Of a stretch of 64,000 nucleotides of DNA, positions 9,831 through 20,069 are shown one piece after another (within the stretch, counting starts at the first letter, position 1; the number at the start of each line of letters is the position of its first letter). The notes below the pieces were generated by a model. The model searched no databases. It was not told where the DNA came from and saw only the letters and a program-made list of their open reading frames with translations. The position numbers and the translations under genes are program-made. Source of the DNA: Agapanthus africanus (lineage: Eukaryota > Streptophyta > Magnoliopsida > Asparagales > Amaryllidaceae); assembly GCA_030015575.1 (NCBI GenBank), contig CM057338.1:307089827-307153826 (forward strand), written 5' to 3'.

Positions 9831-10508
9831 ATTATATCCGATAATGGGCCAGCCTACAGAAGCCACAAGATCATCCGCTTCGCACAACAGCACAACATAG
9901 ACTGGAGATACTCTTCAGTCTATAATCCTCGGGCTAACGATCTAGCTGAGGCTTTCAACAAGACCTTGACAAAGTTCGTGAAAAAGGCGGTGTCCCGAAA
10001 TAAGAAGGACTGGCACGAGAGACTGCATGAAGCTCTCTGGGCGTATCAGACTACGTTCAAAATGGCCACGAATACAACGCCGTACATATTGGTATTCGGT
10101 ACAGAAGCGGTACTCCCCCTCGAGATAGAGTTACCCTCTCTACGAGTGGCAGTTCATTACGAGCTAACGGACGAAGAGAACGCTCACCTTCGGCTTGAGG
10201 AGCTCGATGCCCTTGATGAAACCCAGCTCATAGCGCAAAAAAATCTGGAGGCTTATAAAGCAAAGATGACGCGCTCATACGAAAGATTGACTAGGCCGAG
10301 GACATTCTGCCAAGGTGAACTCGTGCTAGTGGTCAAAAGACCTATGATCCCCAATCGTGCTAAACGGGGGAAATTCGAGCCAAACTATGAAGGCCCGTAT
10401 ATCATAGACAAGGTCTACCAGGGTGGAGCCTATCTACTAATGGACATGCATGGCAAAAGGCCCTTCAGGCCAATAAATGGTCGCTTCCTGAAGAAATACT
10501 ACGACTGA
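9831..10508 (+). CDS. pol: Integrase core (second half) and C-terminal domain of element A
   Basis: Same frame as the preceding ORF after a single TAG. It opens with IISDNGPAY (second catalytic Asp). About 35 residues later comes LAEAFNKTL with the catalytic Glu, which completes DDE. The C-terminal part (ALWAYQTTFK, TTPYILVFGTEAVLP, FEPNYEGPYIIDKVY, then RPINGRFLKKYYD) is the usual gypsy integrase tail without a chromodomain, consistent with Tat rather than a chromovirus. A natural stop at 10506-10508 ends pol. The first ATG-started stretch is 9966-10508, but homology starts at 9831. Confidence 0.93.
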   Translation: MISDNGPAYRSHKIIRFAQQHNIDWRYSSVYNPRANDLAEAFNKTLTKFVKKAVSRNKKDWHERLHEALWAYQTTFKMATNTTPYILVFGTEAVLPLEIELPSLRVAVHYELTDEENAHLRLEELDALDETQLIAQKNLEAYKAKMTRSYERLTRPRTFCQGELVLVVKRPMIPNRAKRGKFEPNYEGPYIIDKVYQGGAYLLMDMHGKRPFRPINGRFLKKYYD

Positions 10509-10599
10509 CGAGTCATGGCCTAGGTCAATGATAGACGACGACGACTATGTCCGCTCGCTATCTTCCTAAGCCCAAACTCTATAAGTAGTAGCCGGCTTA

Positions 10600-10735
10600 T
10601 GGGACTGAAATGTCCTTAAACTAACAAGGGACCGAAACGTCCTTAAACTAACAGCGGACCGAAACGTCCTTAAACTAACAGCGGACCGAAACGTCCTAAA
10701 ACTAGCCGTTGACCGAGATGCCGATAAACTATGGT
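10600..10735 (+). repeat. 30-bp tandem repeats downstream of pol, related to the LTR monomers
   Basis: Four to five units of the form GGACCGAAACGTCCTTAAAC followed by TAACAGC, at about 30-bp spacing. They share GACCG-x-GTCCTTAAACTAAC with the last monomers of the LTR array (470-530), so the same monomer type occurs in two separate places of the element. Confidence 0.85.
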
Positions 10736-10949
10736 GGATTGCAGTATCCCAAAGCTGATACAAAAAAAAAGAATAAAAAAAAAGAGAAAAAAAGAAAACG
10801 GTATGTCCATAAGCAAAATGGGCACGGATGAAAACCCGAAAGGGCTCCGTGAGTAAAAACAGCAGGGCTACCGGCGAGTTTTGTGAAAACCCGAAAAGGC
10901 GCAATCTCGTTAAAAGACACTTTCAAGGTCCTCTCGACTTTGTAAGGAG
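10736..10949 (+). other. A-rich stretch and a hairpin unit before nested element B1
   Basis: 10758-10798 is nearly pure A with G interruptions (polypurine-like). The remainder is non-coding. At 10920-10945 lies a hairpin unit with CTTTCAAGGTC and GACTTTGTAAG arms, belonging to the same class as the array that resumes at 17604. B1 therefore interrupted this array. Confidence 0.6.
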
Positions 10950-10954
10950 AAACC

Positions 10955-11958
10955 TGTTCATATCATAATATTGCATTTTTTATATTCCCCATTCTTATTC
11001 GTTTTATAAATAAACAGGTGCTTTTGACGCATGTCTGGTACATATTACAGGTTACAGGTTCTTGGATCTAAAATAGTGAAAAAGGTAAAAGACGATGTAA
11101 AAATGGAACTACAACCAACAAATAGAAGGATCTTGATCAAGCCTATATAAAGATCAGTTTACAGAGTACAAAGGCAGCGCAAGATCCAAGATTTCAAAGC
11201 GAACGGTTAAAAGTCCACTGCACTACACACTGTGAAGATCTGGAGAAGAAACAGAAGTCAATCTGAGAAAAGACATATATAAACCGGAATAACAAGACAT
11301 CAGGAGCCCACAACGGAATTTACAAGGCCCAAGCCCACTTTTTAGCCGCGGAACCGCGGCCAAACCGGGCCTCGGGCCGTGGTTCCGCGACGGTCTTGAT
11401 GATCTATTGGCCGTAAATTTTACCGTAAAGATGGCGGCGCTGACTAAGTCAACCTAGGGCTATTTTGGTAAATGCAGACGTGCGAATCAATTGTAACCTA
11501 GGGTTTCTTATCCTCTATAAATAGGAACTCTAAATCATTGTAAAGGCTATGCCTCCCTGTGCCTCTTTTTATCAATAAAATTTAGATTTCTTTTGGAGAG
11601 CATCGATGCCTCTTTTCATTTCAGAAATTCAGATCTGACAAGCCTTGTGTTGATGTTTGGAGAGAGCCATCTGTAAAGTAAGTAATTAATTTCAATTCTT
11701 GTGCTAGGTAATTTTTCATTCTCTGCCCTAGTATAAATTTAATTCCTTGCCCTAATTAGATAGTTAGATCTTTAATTCAATTGCCCTAAATTAATTTAGT
11801 TCTTAGATTTAATTAATCCATTCACACCGTTCAGAATTAACTCGTAAGAGCGACTAGGAAATTCACAACATCCCTGTGGACCGACCCGTACTCACCGACT
11901 AGCTGCAAAGTGACGCCGTTCTTGATTGCGGTTAATAGATAGTTTTTGAGATAAATCA
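10955..11958 (+). repeat. 5' LTR of B1
   Basis: 1004 bp, TG...CA ends. U3 contains a GC palindrome pair (about 11345-11395, CCGCGGAACCGCGG type), a TATA box and an AATAAA. It is about 98% identical to 16596-17597 by eye. Confidence 0.95.
11514..11579 (+). promoter_or_regulatory. TATA box and polyadenylation signal in the B1 LTR
   Basis: CTATAAATAG at 11514-11523 is a strong plant TATA box, about 50 bp before AATAAA at 11574-11579. This is the usual LTR order in which transcription starts and polyadenylation takes place in the same R region. The identical pair occurs in the other B-family LTRs (about 17153, 24235 and 29816). Confidence 0.8.
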
Positions 11959-11960
11959 AA

Positions 11961-11978
11961 TGGCGCTGTTGCTGGGGA
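11961..11978 (+). other. Primer-binding site of B1 (tRNA-Asp type)
   Basis: TGGCGCTGTTGCTGGGGA starts two bases after the LTR. The 3' end of plant tRNA-Asp is complementary to TGGCGCCGTTGCCGGGGA, so there are two mismatches. tRNA-Asp priming is typical of Athila. Confidence 0.85.
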
Positions 11979-13165
11979 TGGCGCAGTATTTCCTTTTTGC
12001 AATTTCGGGTTAATCTAAATTAAAAAAATCATAAAAACTGAAAAATTAAAAAAATATATATATAAATTTATCATTTTGTTATTTTGTGAAGGGTATCTTT
12101 GTTTGAATTTTGCAGGATATACAATCAAGTTCGGATCTGGAAATCTCCAGAGATCAAAACAGCAAATATCAAATCCGAACAAACAGAGGAATATCACAAC
12201 AGATAACAGAAGAAATTTGGAGGACCGAGTCAACAAGAAGAACCGCGGAGATCTGGTGAAGAAAAAAAAAACCCTGCCGAAGCGACCAACCGCCGGCGGA
12301 TCCGCGGTCGGAGGGGCTATTCGCGGCGATTCCGCGGTGTAGGTGACGGATCGGTTCCCCAAAAAAGGCTGAAGCGTAGTTAAAAAAAACAAAACAAAAC
12401 AAAACCTGTAAGTCTTCTGATCTCCTCCTCTGCAAATCTCTAATATATCTTCTGAAAAATCACCTGCAGGATTCTTTGCGCTTTAAAAATCTTCCCCCTT
12501 CTCAATAACAAATCTTGTGCAGGATTCTTTGCGCCGCGCATAAAATAAAAAAGATTTGATTGCAAGTGATTTACTGTTTTGCATATCTTTAATCGGACTT
12601 TAAGGGGCTTTTGACCAATTCAGATTGGGTAGGGATTTCATCACCCTTCCCAGGACCCCAGAAATCACATAAGGCATTTGCATTGACCAAATCTTTAATT
12701 AAAAAAATACTAGACTCAGCCCTAAGGACGTCGCGCTCAATAGGACAGAGGACTAGTTATAGGCATCGACCATTTATCCTAACCTGACTTTGCGGTGTCT
12801 AGGCAAGTGTGTCTAAGGTAAGTGGTTACTTAATTAGGACCACTACTTTTGTAATGGGGAGCCTCCCACTTACCTGGCACTTACCTGGCCGCAATTGGCG
12901 GTAAAGAGGCGGTTTGAGGTTCTATTTCTAGCCCTTTGGAACAGTTAGGAGCTGTCTAGCTGACCTAGGTGACCCTAGATCTAGGCCTGATTGTAAATTT
13001 GTGGTTGATTGCATTTTTGTCTAAGACCTTTATCGAAAATCTTTTTGCAAACAGTTCCAAACAAAAAGAAAAAGGAAAAAAATCTTTTTGTAAAAAGACT
13101 TGCAACTTTTGTCGCTAAAAAATCATTGCACCACCTACCTTCTTTCTTTTCCCCTTTTTTCTATC
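11979..13165 (+). other. Leader of B1 with splice-like sites
   Basis: 1.2 kb without a convincing ORF. It contains TTTTGCAGGAT at about 12107, CTGTAAGTCTTC at about 12406, and two acceptor-like copies of GCAGGATTCTTTGCG (about 12467 and 12521). All of these are conserved in B2 (from about 24850). It may be an intron-containing leader; this is inference from conservation only. Confidence 0.5.
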
Positions 13166-15187
13166 ATGGGTACCCCATATAAATCTCTTGCCGAACTTTG
13201 GTATCCCGAACCTAACTTTGGCTCGTACGTCAATTGTTTCGGTCGATTTAAAGAAGATCCCTCCTTGCCCAAAATTTCTTTAAAAGATCAAATAGAAGCT
13301 TCTAGGAGAAACAGTTCAATTTCACAACCCACTTTGTGTCAACCATGTCAACCTTCACCACCTTCGTACGTTGACACCACTTTTCCGAGTCCAGTTGTAA
13401 CTCCTAAGCTGATGTCTATTGCTGAGCACATTGCACAATCTCGTAGCCGATCTTTCACTCCTCTCCACACATCTAGTTCTAGGGATCCACAAGTCCATTC
13501 ACCTTTTTATCCAACTGTTGATCCTACTCCTGTCCAACCATCCAATTCCTACCAGCCCTATCCGACTTTCCCATCGTCACTAGACACTATTTCTATACAG
13601 CCATTTGAGAGTTTTACGTATCCACATAACTTTGAATCTTTTACCGAAACCCCTTCACAACCCATGTCTAGTTTGGAACAGTCGTTGGAAGCTTATATTG
13701 CAGCAACAAACAAAATGACTAGGAATGTGGAAGCGTCCATGGCCGCCCTTATGCAACCTGCTGAACCGGTAGCTAGTTTCCAACTAGCTCCAAATTTTTC
13801 AATGTATGAGGAGGCAGTTGGACAAAGTGAGAATTTGAGAGGAGCGAGTAAGTTCTACACAATTCCAAATCAAACCTACCCTTATCCTATTGAAACCCAC
13901 AACTCCGGTTTTCCATCGATTGCCCTAAATAGTTCACCTGTTGAAAATAAAAACGAGTTGTGTGATTTTGTAGTGCTTGATTTGCCAGATTGTGAAGAAC
14001 CCCTTTCGAGTGAAACCACACTTAATCCGTTCGATCCTTACACCTCCAATCTAGAACCTAAATTGATAAACATTCATGCTTTTGATGAGGTGTCACAAAA
14101 AATTGATTTTCACTTGATTGAGGATATAGACGCCGGGAATATTTTGGATGATGAACCTCTCGATTTGATTGAAATTTTATGTCCAATTCATCATCCCGAG
14201 TCATTAGATGTTTCTCCCGAACTTCATATGCGTCTTGATTTTGATGATAATGGTATGGATGAGCTAAATTTTGAGGAGAATTATGAGGATAGTATTGAGG
14301 AGAGTATTGAGGATAATATTGAGGTTGAACCATTTTTGTTTGATGTGTCGGATTTTCCAATTCATCCACTTGAACCTTTAACTGTTATATCACCCTCCCT
14401 CCTTTCCATCGTTTCGACCACGCATAAGATCACGCTTGAAGACTGTGAGCTTGAAAACTTTTCCTTTGAATCTGACACAGTTCTCACAGCCGATGACACT
14501 TACGAGTGTTTCACTTTTTCGGACGATGTTGAAGTCTCACCGTCCGAGTTTGAGTCCTTTAAATTTTCAGATGAGTTAGTTGAACCATCAGACTCAGTTG
14601 CTTACAGTCGTTTCGAACCATTGATGGAATCTTTCGAGTTCGAGACAGTTTACTACGGTGAGAATGTGACTATTCCTAATTTACTCCCTTTCGTCCTTCC
14701 TATCATTCCGACCTTGCAAGAAACTATTACGCTCTCATCTCCTATACCAAGTTCGACGTGCCCATGCTTTCTTGTGAATCTTGAGGGATTTGACCCCATT
14801 TCTCGACAGGTTGATAGATTAGCACAATCACTTTTAACACATCGGTCATCACAAATTGTGCTAATTTATTCACTCGATTTATACCCTCAAGATCGTACTC
14901 CACTTCTTTCTCTTTTCCGCCATTCTTCTCCCCCACCGAGACCATATCCCATTTCTACCTCCACACGGTCTCGTGTGCTTCTCATCTCTTTTCTTTCCAC
15001 TCCATTCTTTCACCAACTCGACCATTACCACGATAAGATTTTTGAATGGTTGGAGCTAACCTTTGGCTTGTGTAAGGCTAAGCTTAAGTTTGGGGGGAAC
15101 CTTGTTGTATATATGTATATATATTTTTTGTTTTCTTTTTCTATAAAAAAAATAAATTTTTTTTTTCAAAACATTAAAAAAATATAA
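13166..15187 (+). CDS. Long ORF of unknown function in B1
   Basis: 673 codons from ATG 13166; the frame is open from 13100 but homology with B2 and the MGTPYKSLAELW start favour 13166. I do not recognise the product. Residues 1-190 are Ser/Pro/Tyr-rich and disordered in look. Around residues 190-215 a short helical stretch (SLEQSLEAYIAATNKMTRNV) could be a coiled coil. Residues about 270-520 are highly acidic. The tail (about 560-650) is more hydrophobic and hydroxyl-rich, with RPYPIST and HQLDHYHDKIFEWLELTFG. There is no zinc knuckle, capsid motif, protease or RT. A homologous but broken copy is in B2 at 25905-27897. The 3' end of the frame runs into a polypurine-like AAGTTTGGGGGGAA. It could be a diverged Gag-like or accessory protein. 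Confidence 0.75.
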   Translation: MGTPYKSLAELWYPEPNFGSYVNCFGRFKEDPSLPKISLKDQIEASRRNSSISQPTLCQPCQPSPPSYVDTTFPSPVVTPKLMSIAEHIAQSRSRSFTPLHTSSSRDPQVHSPFYPTVDPTPVQPSNSYQPYPTFPSSLDTISIQPFESFTYPHNFESFTETPSQPMSSLEQSLEAYIAATNKMTRNVEASMAALMQPAEPVASFQLAPNFSMYEEAVGQSENLRGASKFYTIPNQTYPYPIETHNSGFPSIALNSSPVENKNELCDFVVLDLPDCEEPLSSETTLNPFDPYTSNLEPKLINIHAFDEVSQKIDFHLIEDIDAGNILDDEPLDLIEILCPIHHPESLDVSPELHMRLDFDDNGMDELNFEENYEDSIEESIEDNIEVEPFLFDVSDFPIHPLEPLTVISPSLLSIVSTTHKITLEDCELENFSFESDTVLTADDTYECFTFSDDVEVSPSEFESFKFSDELVEPSDSVAYSRFEPLMESFEFETVYYGENVTIPNLLPFVLPIIPTLQETITLSSPIPSSTCPCFLVNLEGFDPISRQVDRLAQSLLTHRSSQIVLIYSLDLYPQDRTPLLSLFRHSSPPPRPYPISTSTRSRVLLISFLSTPFFHQLDHYHDKIFEWLELTFGLCKAKLKFGGNLVVYMYIYFLFSFSIKKINFFFQNIKKI

Positions 15188-16595
15188 AAAATTGTAAATA
15201 AATAAACAGGGGAGTGCCGACATTTTGACCCTCTTGGTGTAGCATGACAGTGAGGACACTGTCAAGTTTAAGTTTGGGGGTATGCTTGGTAAGTCTTCTT
15301 CCTTCGTATTCATATGTACATTTTGGCATTTGCATAATTATTTTAAAACCCATAAAAAATTGAAAATTTTCAAAAATTATAAAAATTATTGTATTCAATT
15401 TTGGCCTTATTTGACTTGAGTTTGACAGATAGGTTAATTAGTTAGGAACAACTAGATCTTAGACTTAGTAAATTAAAAACTCTAAAAATAACCTTCCTTA
15501 AAGTTTAGCGGTAGAGAGTATATGTCTTTGTAGTTTATTTAGAAATAGGCAAATTTTGAGTTCACTTCTTGGGCTAAGTCGAAACGAAGGAAAAGTATTG
15601 ATATCTTTATTAGAGTATAAGTTTGAAAAATAATTCCTAGCTTAAGTCTAGATTCTGAAAATGTATGCCTTACAGATTGCACAATCACGCACCTTGAAAC
15701 TTGGAATAATAGAAGAGATTTTGAAATGCTCTTGTCTAAAGTCCTTAGTACGAAGAAAATAAAATAAAAAAATACAAGTGTGAATAAAGAAAGAAAAAAA
15801 TGAACACTGGTTTTTGTGATTACTTAAGGCTGTAAAAAATAGAAAAATATTTAGCGAGGGTGCCTCATCACCTAGTGCCTTAGACCAACTGGTTTGGGAG
15901 TCACTGCTAAAGCCTTGGGTGTTGCAAGACTAGGAAGTACGCTTTAAAGTGCAAACACATCTTGTAATCGGTCATTGGTACCTCAAGAAGTATTAACGGT
16001 CGCATGAAGGATGTGTAAGCAAAATTCATTTAAAAATTCACCAATTAATAAGTGCTTTGGACAATGAACAAGAGTATGATTGCTTGATTTGAATTTCCAA
16101 GTGTATGGGTGATTTATACACACACGTAGGGGTATGTGATTGGGATTTAGATAAGAGAGATGAATGAAGAATAGAACTTGTATCTTTAGTAGAGTTGATA
16201 AAAATTCCTAAGTGGAGATAGAACCCTAGAAGGAAAACAAAAGAGATGCCGAAAGCTAAGTAGGTCTGCAGAACATATATAATCTTAAGTTAGATGATAG
16301 GGAAGTGTGAAGAATATGGGTGGATAATTTACGAGTCGACGATAATAGAATTTCTTGTTAGAAAACCTAATTGGAGAATTAAAATCAATGGGCCGAATTG
16401 ATAGGATTTTGTGGGTAGTATCCGCTGAAAACCCTCAGGAGACAACACTCCTCCTACTAGGGACACCTAGAGGTTTAACGGCTTGTTGCACGTACTCAGT
16501 GCAATCGCGTTTCCCTGCGAAAGTGCGGTTAGGTTTTTGCAGAGAATAAAACTAAGTTTGCTCGAGGACGAGCAAAAGATAAGTTTGTGGGTATT
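15188..16595 (+). other. 3' untranslated region and polypurine tract of B1
   Basis: 1.4 kb without coding sense. AAGTTTGGGGGTAT-like purine tracts occur at about 15078 (inside the ORF), at 15270 and finally at 16581-16595 next to the 3' LTR. A hairpin TTGCTCGAGGACGAGCAA (16558-16575) sits just upstream of the last tract. The same hairpin precedes the 3' LTR of B2, and such a hairpin plus polypurine order is familiar from Athila-type elements. Confidence 0.75.
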
Positions 16596-17597
16596 TGTTC
16601 ATATCATAATATTGCATTTTTTATATTCCCCATCTTATTCGTTTTATAAATAAATAGGTGCTTTTGACGCATGTCTGCTACATATTACAGGTTACAGGTT
16701 CTTGGATCTAAAACAGTGAAAAAGGTAAAAGACGATGTAAAAGTGGAACTACAACCAACAAATAGAAGGATTTTGATCAAGCCTACATAAAGATCAGTTT
16801 ACAGAGTACAAAGGCAGCGCAAGATCCAAGATTTCAAAGCGAACGGTTAAAAGTCCACTGCACTACACACTGTGAAGATCTGGAGAAGAAACAGAAGTCA
16901 ATCTGAGAAAAGACATATATAAACAGGAATAACAAGACATCAGGAGCCCACAACGGAATTTACAAGGCCCAAGCCCACTTTTTAGCCGCGAAACCGCGGC
17001 CAAACCGGGCCTCGGGCCACGGTTCCGCTGCGGTCTTGATGATCTATTGGCAGAAATTTTACCATAAAGATGGCGGCGCTGACTAAGTCAACCTAGGGCT
17101 ATTTTGGTAAATGCAGACGTGCGAATCAATTGTAACCTAGGGTTTCCTATCCTCTATAAATAGGAACTCTAAATCATTGTAAAGGCTATGCCTCCCTGTG
17201 CCTCTTTTTATCAATAAAATTTAGATTTCTTTTGGAGAGCATCGATGCCTCTTTTCATTTCAGAAATTCAGATCTGACAAGCCTTGTGTTGATGTTTGGA
17301 GAGAGCCATCTGTAAAATAAGTAATTAATTTCAATTCTTGTGCTAGGTAATTTTTCATTCTCTGCCCTAGTATAAATTTAATTCCTTGCCCTAATTAGAT
17401 AGTTAGATCTTTAATTCAATTGCCCTAGATTAATTTAGTTCTTAGATTTAATTAATCCATTCACACCGTTCGGAATTAACTCGTAAGAGCGACTAGGAAA
17501 TTCACAACATCCCTGTGGACCGACCCGTACTCACCGGCTAGCTGCAAAGCGACGCCGTTCTTGATTGCGGTTAATAGATAGTTTTTGAGATAAATCA
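16596..17597 (+). repeat. 3' LTR of B1
   Basis: 1002 bp, TG...CA, followed at once by the target duplication AAACC (17598-17602) and then the sequence of element A. Confidence 0.95.
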
Positions 17598-17602
17598 AAA
17601 CC

Positions 17603-18112
17603 ACCTGCGTGAGATCCTTACGACTCATAAGGGAGCAACACACTTAGGGATCCTCACGATCCCTAAGGAGAAACTACACTTGCGAGATCCTCATGACTCG
17701 TAAGGAGACTCTCTTATGGGACCCTCACAGCTCATAAGATTCAAAAGTCTTAAGCTACAGAGATCTGAACCTGTTCTTAAGCAGCCCTCACAACCTCCGA
17801 TACTGCCCTACAAGCGGCTCAATGCCGACCCTTGTATACAATCCACGGGCGCGAATAAACATTTCCCTAACAAAGTTCCATCCGTGACTAGGGATATGTT
17901 TACACGATAAACAACCCTTGTAAGTCCTCTCGACTTATAAGGAGAAAACACTCTTGTAAGATCCTTACGACTTATAGGAGAACACGCGCTTAGAGATCCT
18001 CACGATTCTTAAGGAGAAAACGCACCTACGAGATCCTCACGACTCGCAGGGAGAAATACCTTTATGAGACCCTTATGGCTCATGAAGTCAAAAGCCTTAT
18101 TCGACAAGATCT
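17603..18112 (+). repeat. Hairpin array, blocks 1 and 2
   Basis: Nine units of 25-30 bp. Each has a left arm, a conserved centre close to ATCCTCACGA, and a right arm that is the reverse complement of the left arm. Examples: CTTAGGGAT/ATCCCTAAG (17643-17667, perfect), CTTGCGAG/CTCGTAAG (17679-17704), CTTGTAAGTC/GACTTATAAG (about 17919-17942) and CCTACGAG/CTCGCAGG (about 18025-18050). Arms differ between units but stay paired within a unit. Block 1 (17603-17740) and block 2 (17918-18093) each end with an AAAAG(T/C)CTTA stretch followed by AGATCTxAACC. No coding potential is evident. The function is unknown. Confidence 0.85.
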
Positions 18113-18736
18113 TAACCCTGTTTACTAAGCCACCTTTGTTCGTCATCGACAGAGGCAAATGATGATTCGCTCCTGGCAATATCCCAGTTGTAGTGGTGCT
18201 GATGCCCAAATCGGTGTCTAAACCCAAGCTTGCGGCAAAAAGCCAGCAAGCCACACATGCATACGAAATAGCCGAAATGATGGGGCAACTTGCAAACAAA
18301 ATCAGCAAGTAAAAATGTATGCATACAAAAACAGCCGAAATGATTGGGCAACTCGCAATAAAAGCAGCGAGTAAATAAAATAAATAACCGAAATGATTGG
18401 GCACCGCGAAAAATAGCCGAAATGATGGGGCAATCATGACCTTCGCGATATAAAAGCTGAAATGATAGAGCATCGCGGAAAGAAATAAAAAAAATGAAAT
18501 TTTTTTTTGCCCTACAGGTGGTACCACATCAATCCCTGTATACAATCCAGGGGCGCAAACAAAGAAGGAATCACACCTTTCCTTCCCAGGTTTCATCAGA
18601 AGAAGAAGCCAAATCTCAACGGTTCATAGATAGCCTGGAGATCATCTCAACATTTGTCTCATTACAGCAGACACAACATCAAGCAAAGTGGAACAGCGGC
18701 AACTCCCAGTTCCATGACTCGGCGTTGCACAGATAA
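18113..18736 (+). repeat. Second hairpin-type repeat and spacer
   Basis: Repeats of about 60 bp containing GCCGAAATGATxGGGCA. Between them are hairpins GCTTGC/GCAAGC (about 18226-18249), ACTTGC/GCAAGT (about 18289-18311) and ACTCGC/GCGAGT (about 18350-18372), again with arms that change together. A stretch resembling CCCTGTATACAATCCAGGGGCGC (split here as CCCTGTATAC and AATCCAGGGG, 18534-18556) has a counterpart at 17832-17852. No gene is seen. Confidence 0.75.
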
Positions 18737-20060
18737 CTAAGAGTCAAACCCCGACTCCATGAAATGCGGATAAAGTCAAAAATTCCTGGCTATGTGGAAC
18801 ACGGATAACGTCAATCCTGACCCCGTGGAAAACGTCCAGAGCGGATCCTGGTCCTCACAGAGCACGACAATGACCCCGTGTGAAGCATCCAGAGCGAAGC
18901 CTGGTGCTCGCCGAACACGGCAGTGAACCCGTAGGAAGCATCCAGAGCAAAATTCCTGGTTACGTGGAACGCGGATAACGTCAATCCTGACCCCGTGGGA
19001 AACGTCCAGAGCGGATCCTGGTCCTCGCAGAGCACGGCAGTGAACCCATGTGAAGCATCCAGAGCGGAGCCTGGTCCTCGCAGAATACGGCAGTGAACCC
19101 GTGGGAAGCATCCAGAGCAAAATTCCTGATTATGTGGAACGCGGCTTACGTCAATCCTGACCCCGTGGGAAACGTCCAGAGCGGATCCTGGTCCTCGCAG
19201 AGCACGGCAATGACCCTATGTGAAGCATCTAGAGCGGAGCCTGGTCCTCGCCAAACACGGCAGTGAACCCGTGGGAAGTATCCAGAGCAAAATTCCTAGC
19301 TACGTGGAACGTGGCTTATATCAATCTTGACCCCGTGGGAAACGTCCAGAGCGGATCCTGGTCCTCGCAGAGCACGGCAATGATCCCGTGTGAAGCATCC
19401 AGAGCGGAGCCTGGTCCTCGCAGAACACTGCAGTGAACCCGTGGGAAGCATTCAGAGAAAAATTCCTGGTTACGTGGAACGCGGCTTACGTCAATCCAGA
19501 CCCTGTGAGAAACGTCCAGAGCGGATCCTGGTCCTCGTAGAGCATGGAATTGACCCCATGTGAAGCATCCAGAGTGGAGCCTGGTCCTCGCCGAATACGG
19601 CAGTGAACCCGTGAGAAGCATCCAGAGCAAAATTCCTGGCTACGTGGAACGCGGCTTATGTCAATCCTGACCCCGTGGGAAACGTCCAGAGCGGATCCTG
19701 GTCCTCGCAGCGCACGGCAATGACCCCGTATGAAGCATCCAGAGCGGAGCCTGGTCCTCGCCGAACACGGCAGTGAACCCGTGGGAAGCATCCAGAGCAA
19801 AATTCCTGGTCACGTGGAACGCGGATAGTGTCAACTCTGACCCCGTGGGAAACGTCCAGAGCGGAGCCTGGTCCTCGCCGAACACGGCAGTGAACCCGTG
19901 GGAAGCATCCAGAGCAAAATTCCTGGCTACGTGGAACGCGTCTTATGTCAATCCTGACCCCGTGGGAAACGTCCAGAGCGGAGCCTGGTCCTCGCAGAAC
20001 ACGACAATGAACCCGTGGGAAGCATCCAGAACAACCCCCGACTCTGTGAAATGCGGATAA
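18737..20060 (+). repeat. 170-bp tandem repeat array
   Basis: Seven units of 170 bp start with AATTCCTGG-type sequence at 18781, 18951, 19121, 19291, 19461, 19631 and 19801. A short unit of 118 bp spacing starts at 19919. Each full unit is made of three related subunits of about 55 bp that end in (A/G)xCCAGAGCxx. The short unit lacks one subunit. Edges share CGACTC(C/T)(A/G)TGAAATGCGG (about 18751 and 20039). Long frames on both strands follow from the period and the lack of stops and are not genes. Such arrays between pol and the 3' LTR are known in Tat elements. Confidence 0.93.
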
Positions 20061-20069
20061 GGGCAACTT

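Larger units (their letters stand above)
10955..17597 (+). mobile_element. Nested element B1: Athila-like non-autonomous LTR retrotransposon
   Basis: Two LTRs of about 1.0 kb (10955-11958 and 16596-17597) both begin TGTTCATATC and end GATAAATCA. Five-base target duplications AAACC flank the element (10950-10954 and 17598-17602). By eye the LTRs differ at about 20 positions, roughly 2%. This is younger than host element A, as nesting requires. The PBS matches tRNA-Asp, as in Athila. The 4.6-kb interior has a leader, one long ORF without recognised retroviral domains, a long 3' untranslated region and a polypurine tract. No gag, RT or integrase was found, so movement would need proteins from another element. 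Confidence 0.93.

Noticed and set aside
15056-15398. Small minus-strand ORFs over the 3' region of B1, repeated at 27894-28118
   Set aside because: They are AT-rich shadows conserved only because the nucleotide sequence is shared between B1 and B2.
18737-20060. CRISPR-like repeat array
   Set aside because: Units are contiguous, with three related subunits and no unique spacers; the context is a plant retrotransposon.
18776-20066. Several long minus-strand ORFs of 74-136 codons
   Set aside because: All follow the 170-bp tandem array and repeat the same residues; the frame is open only because the unit lacks stops.
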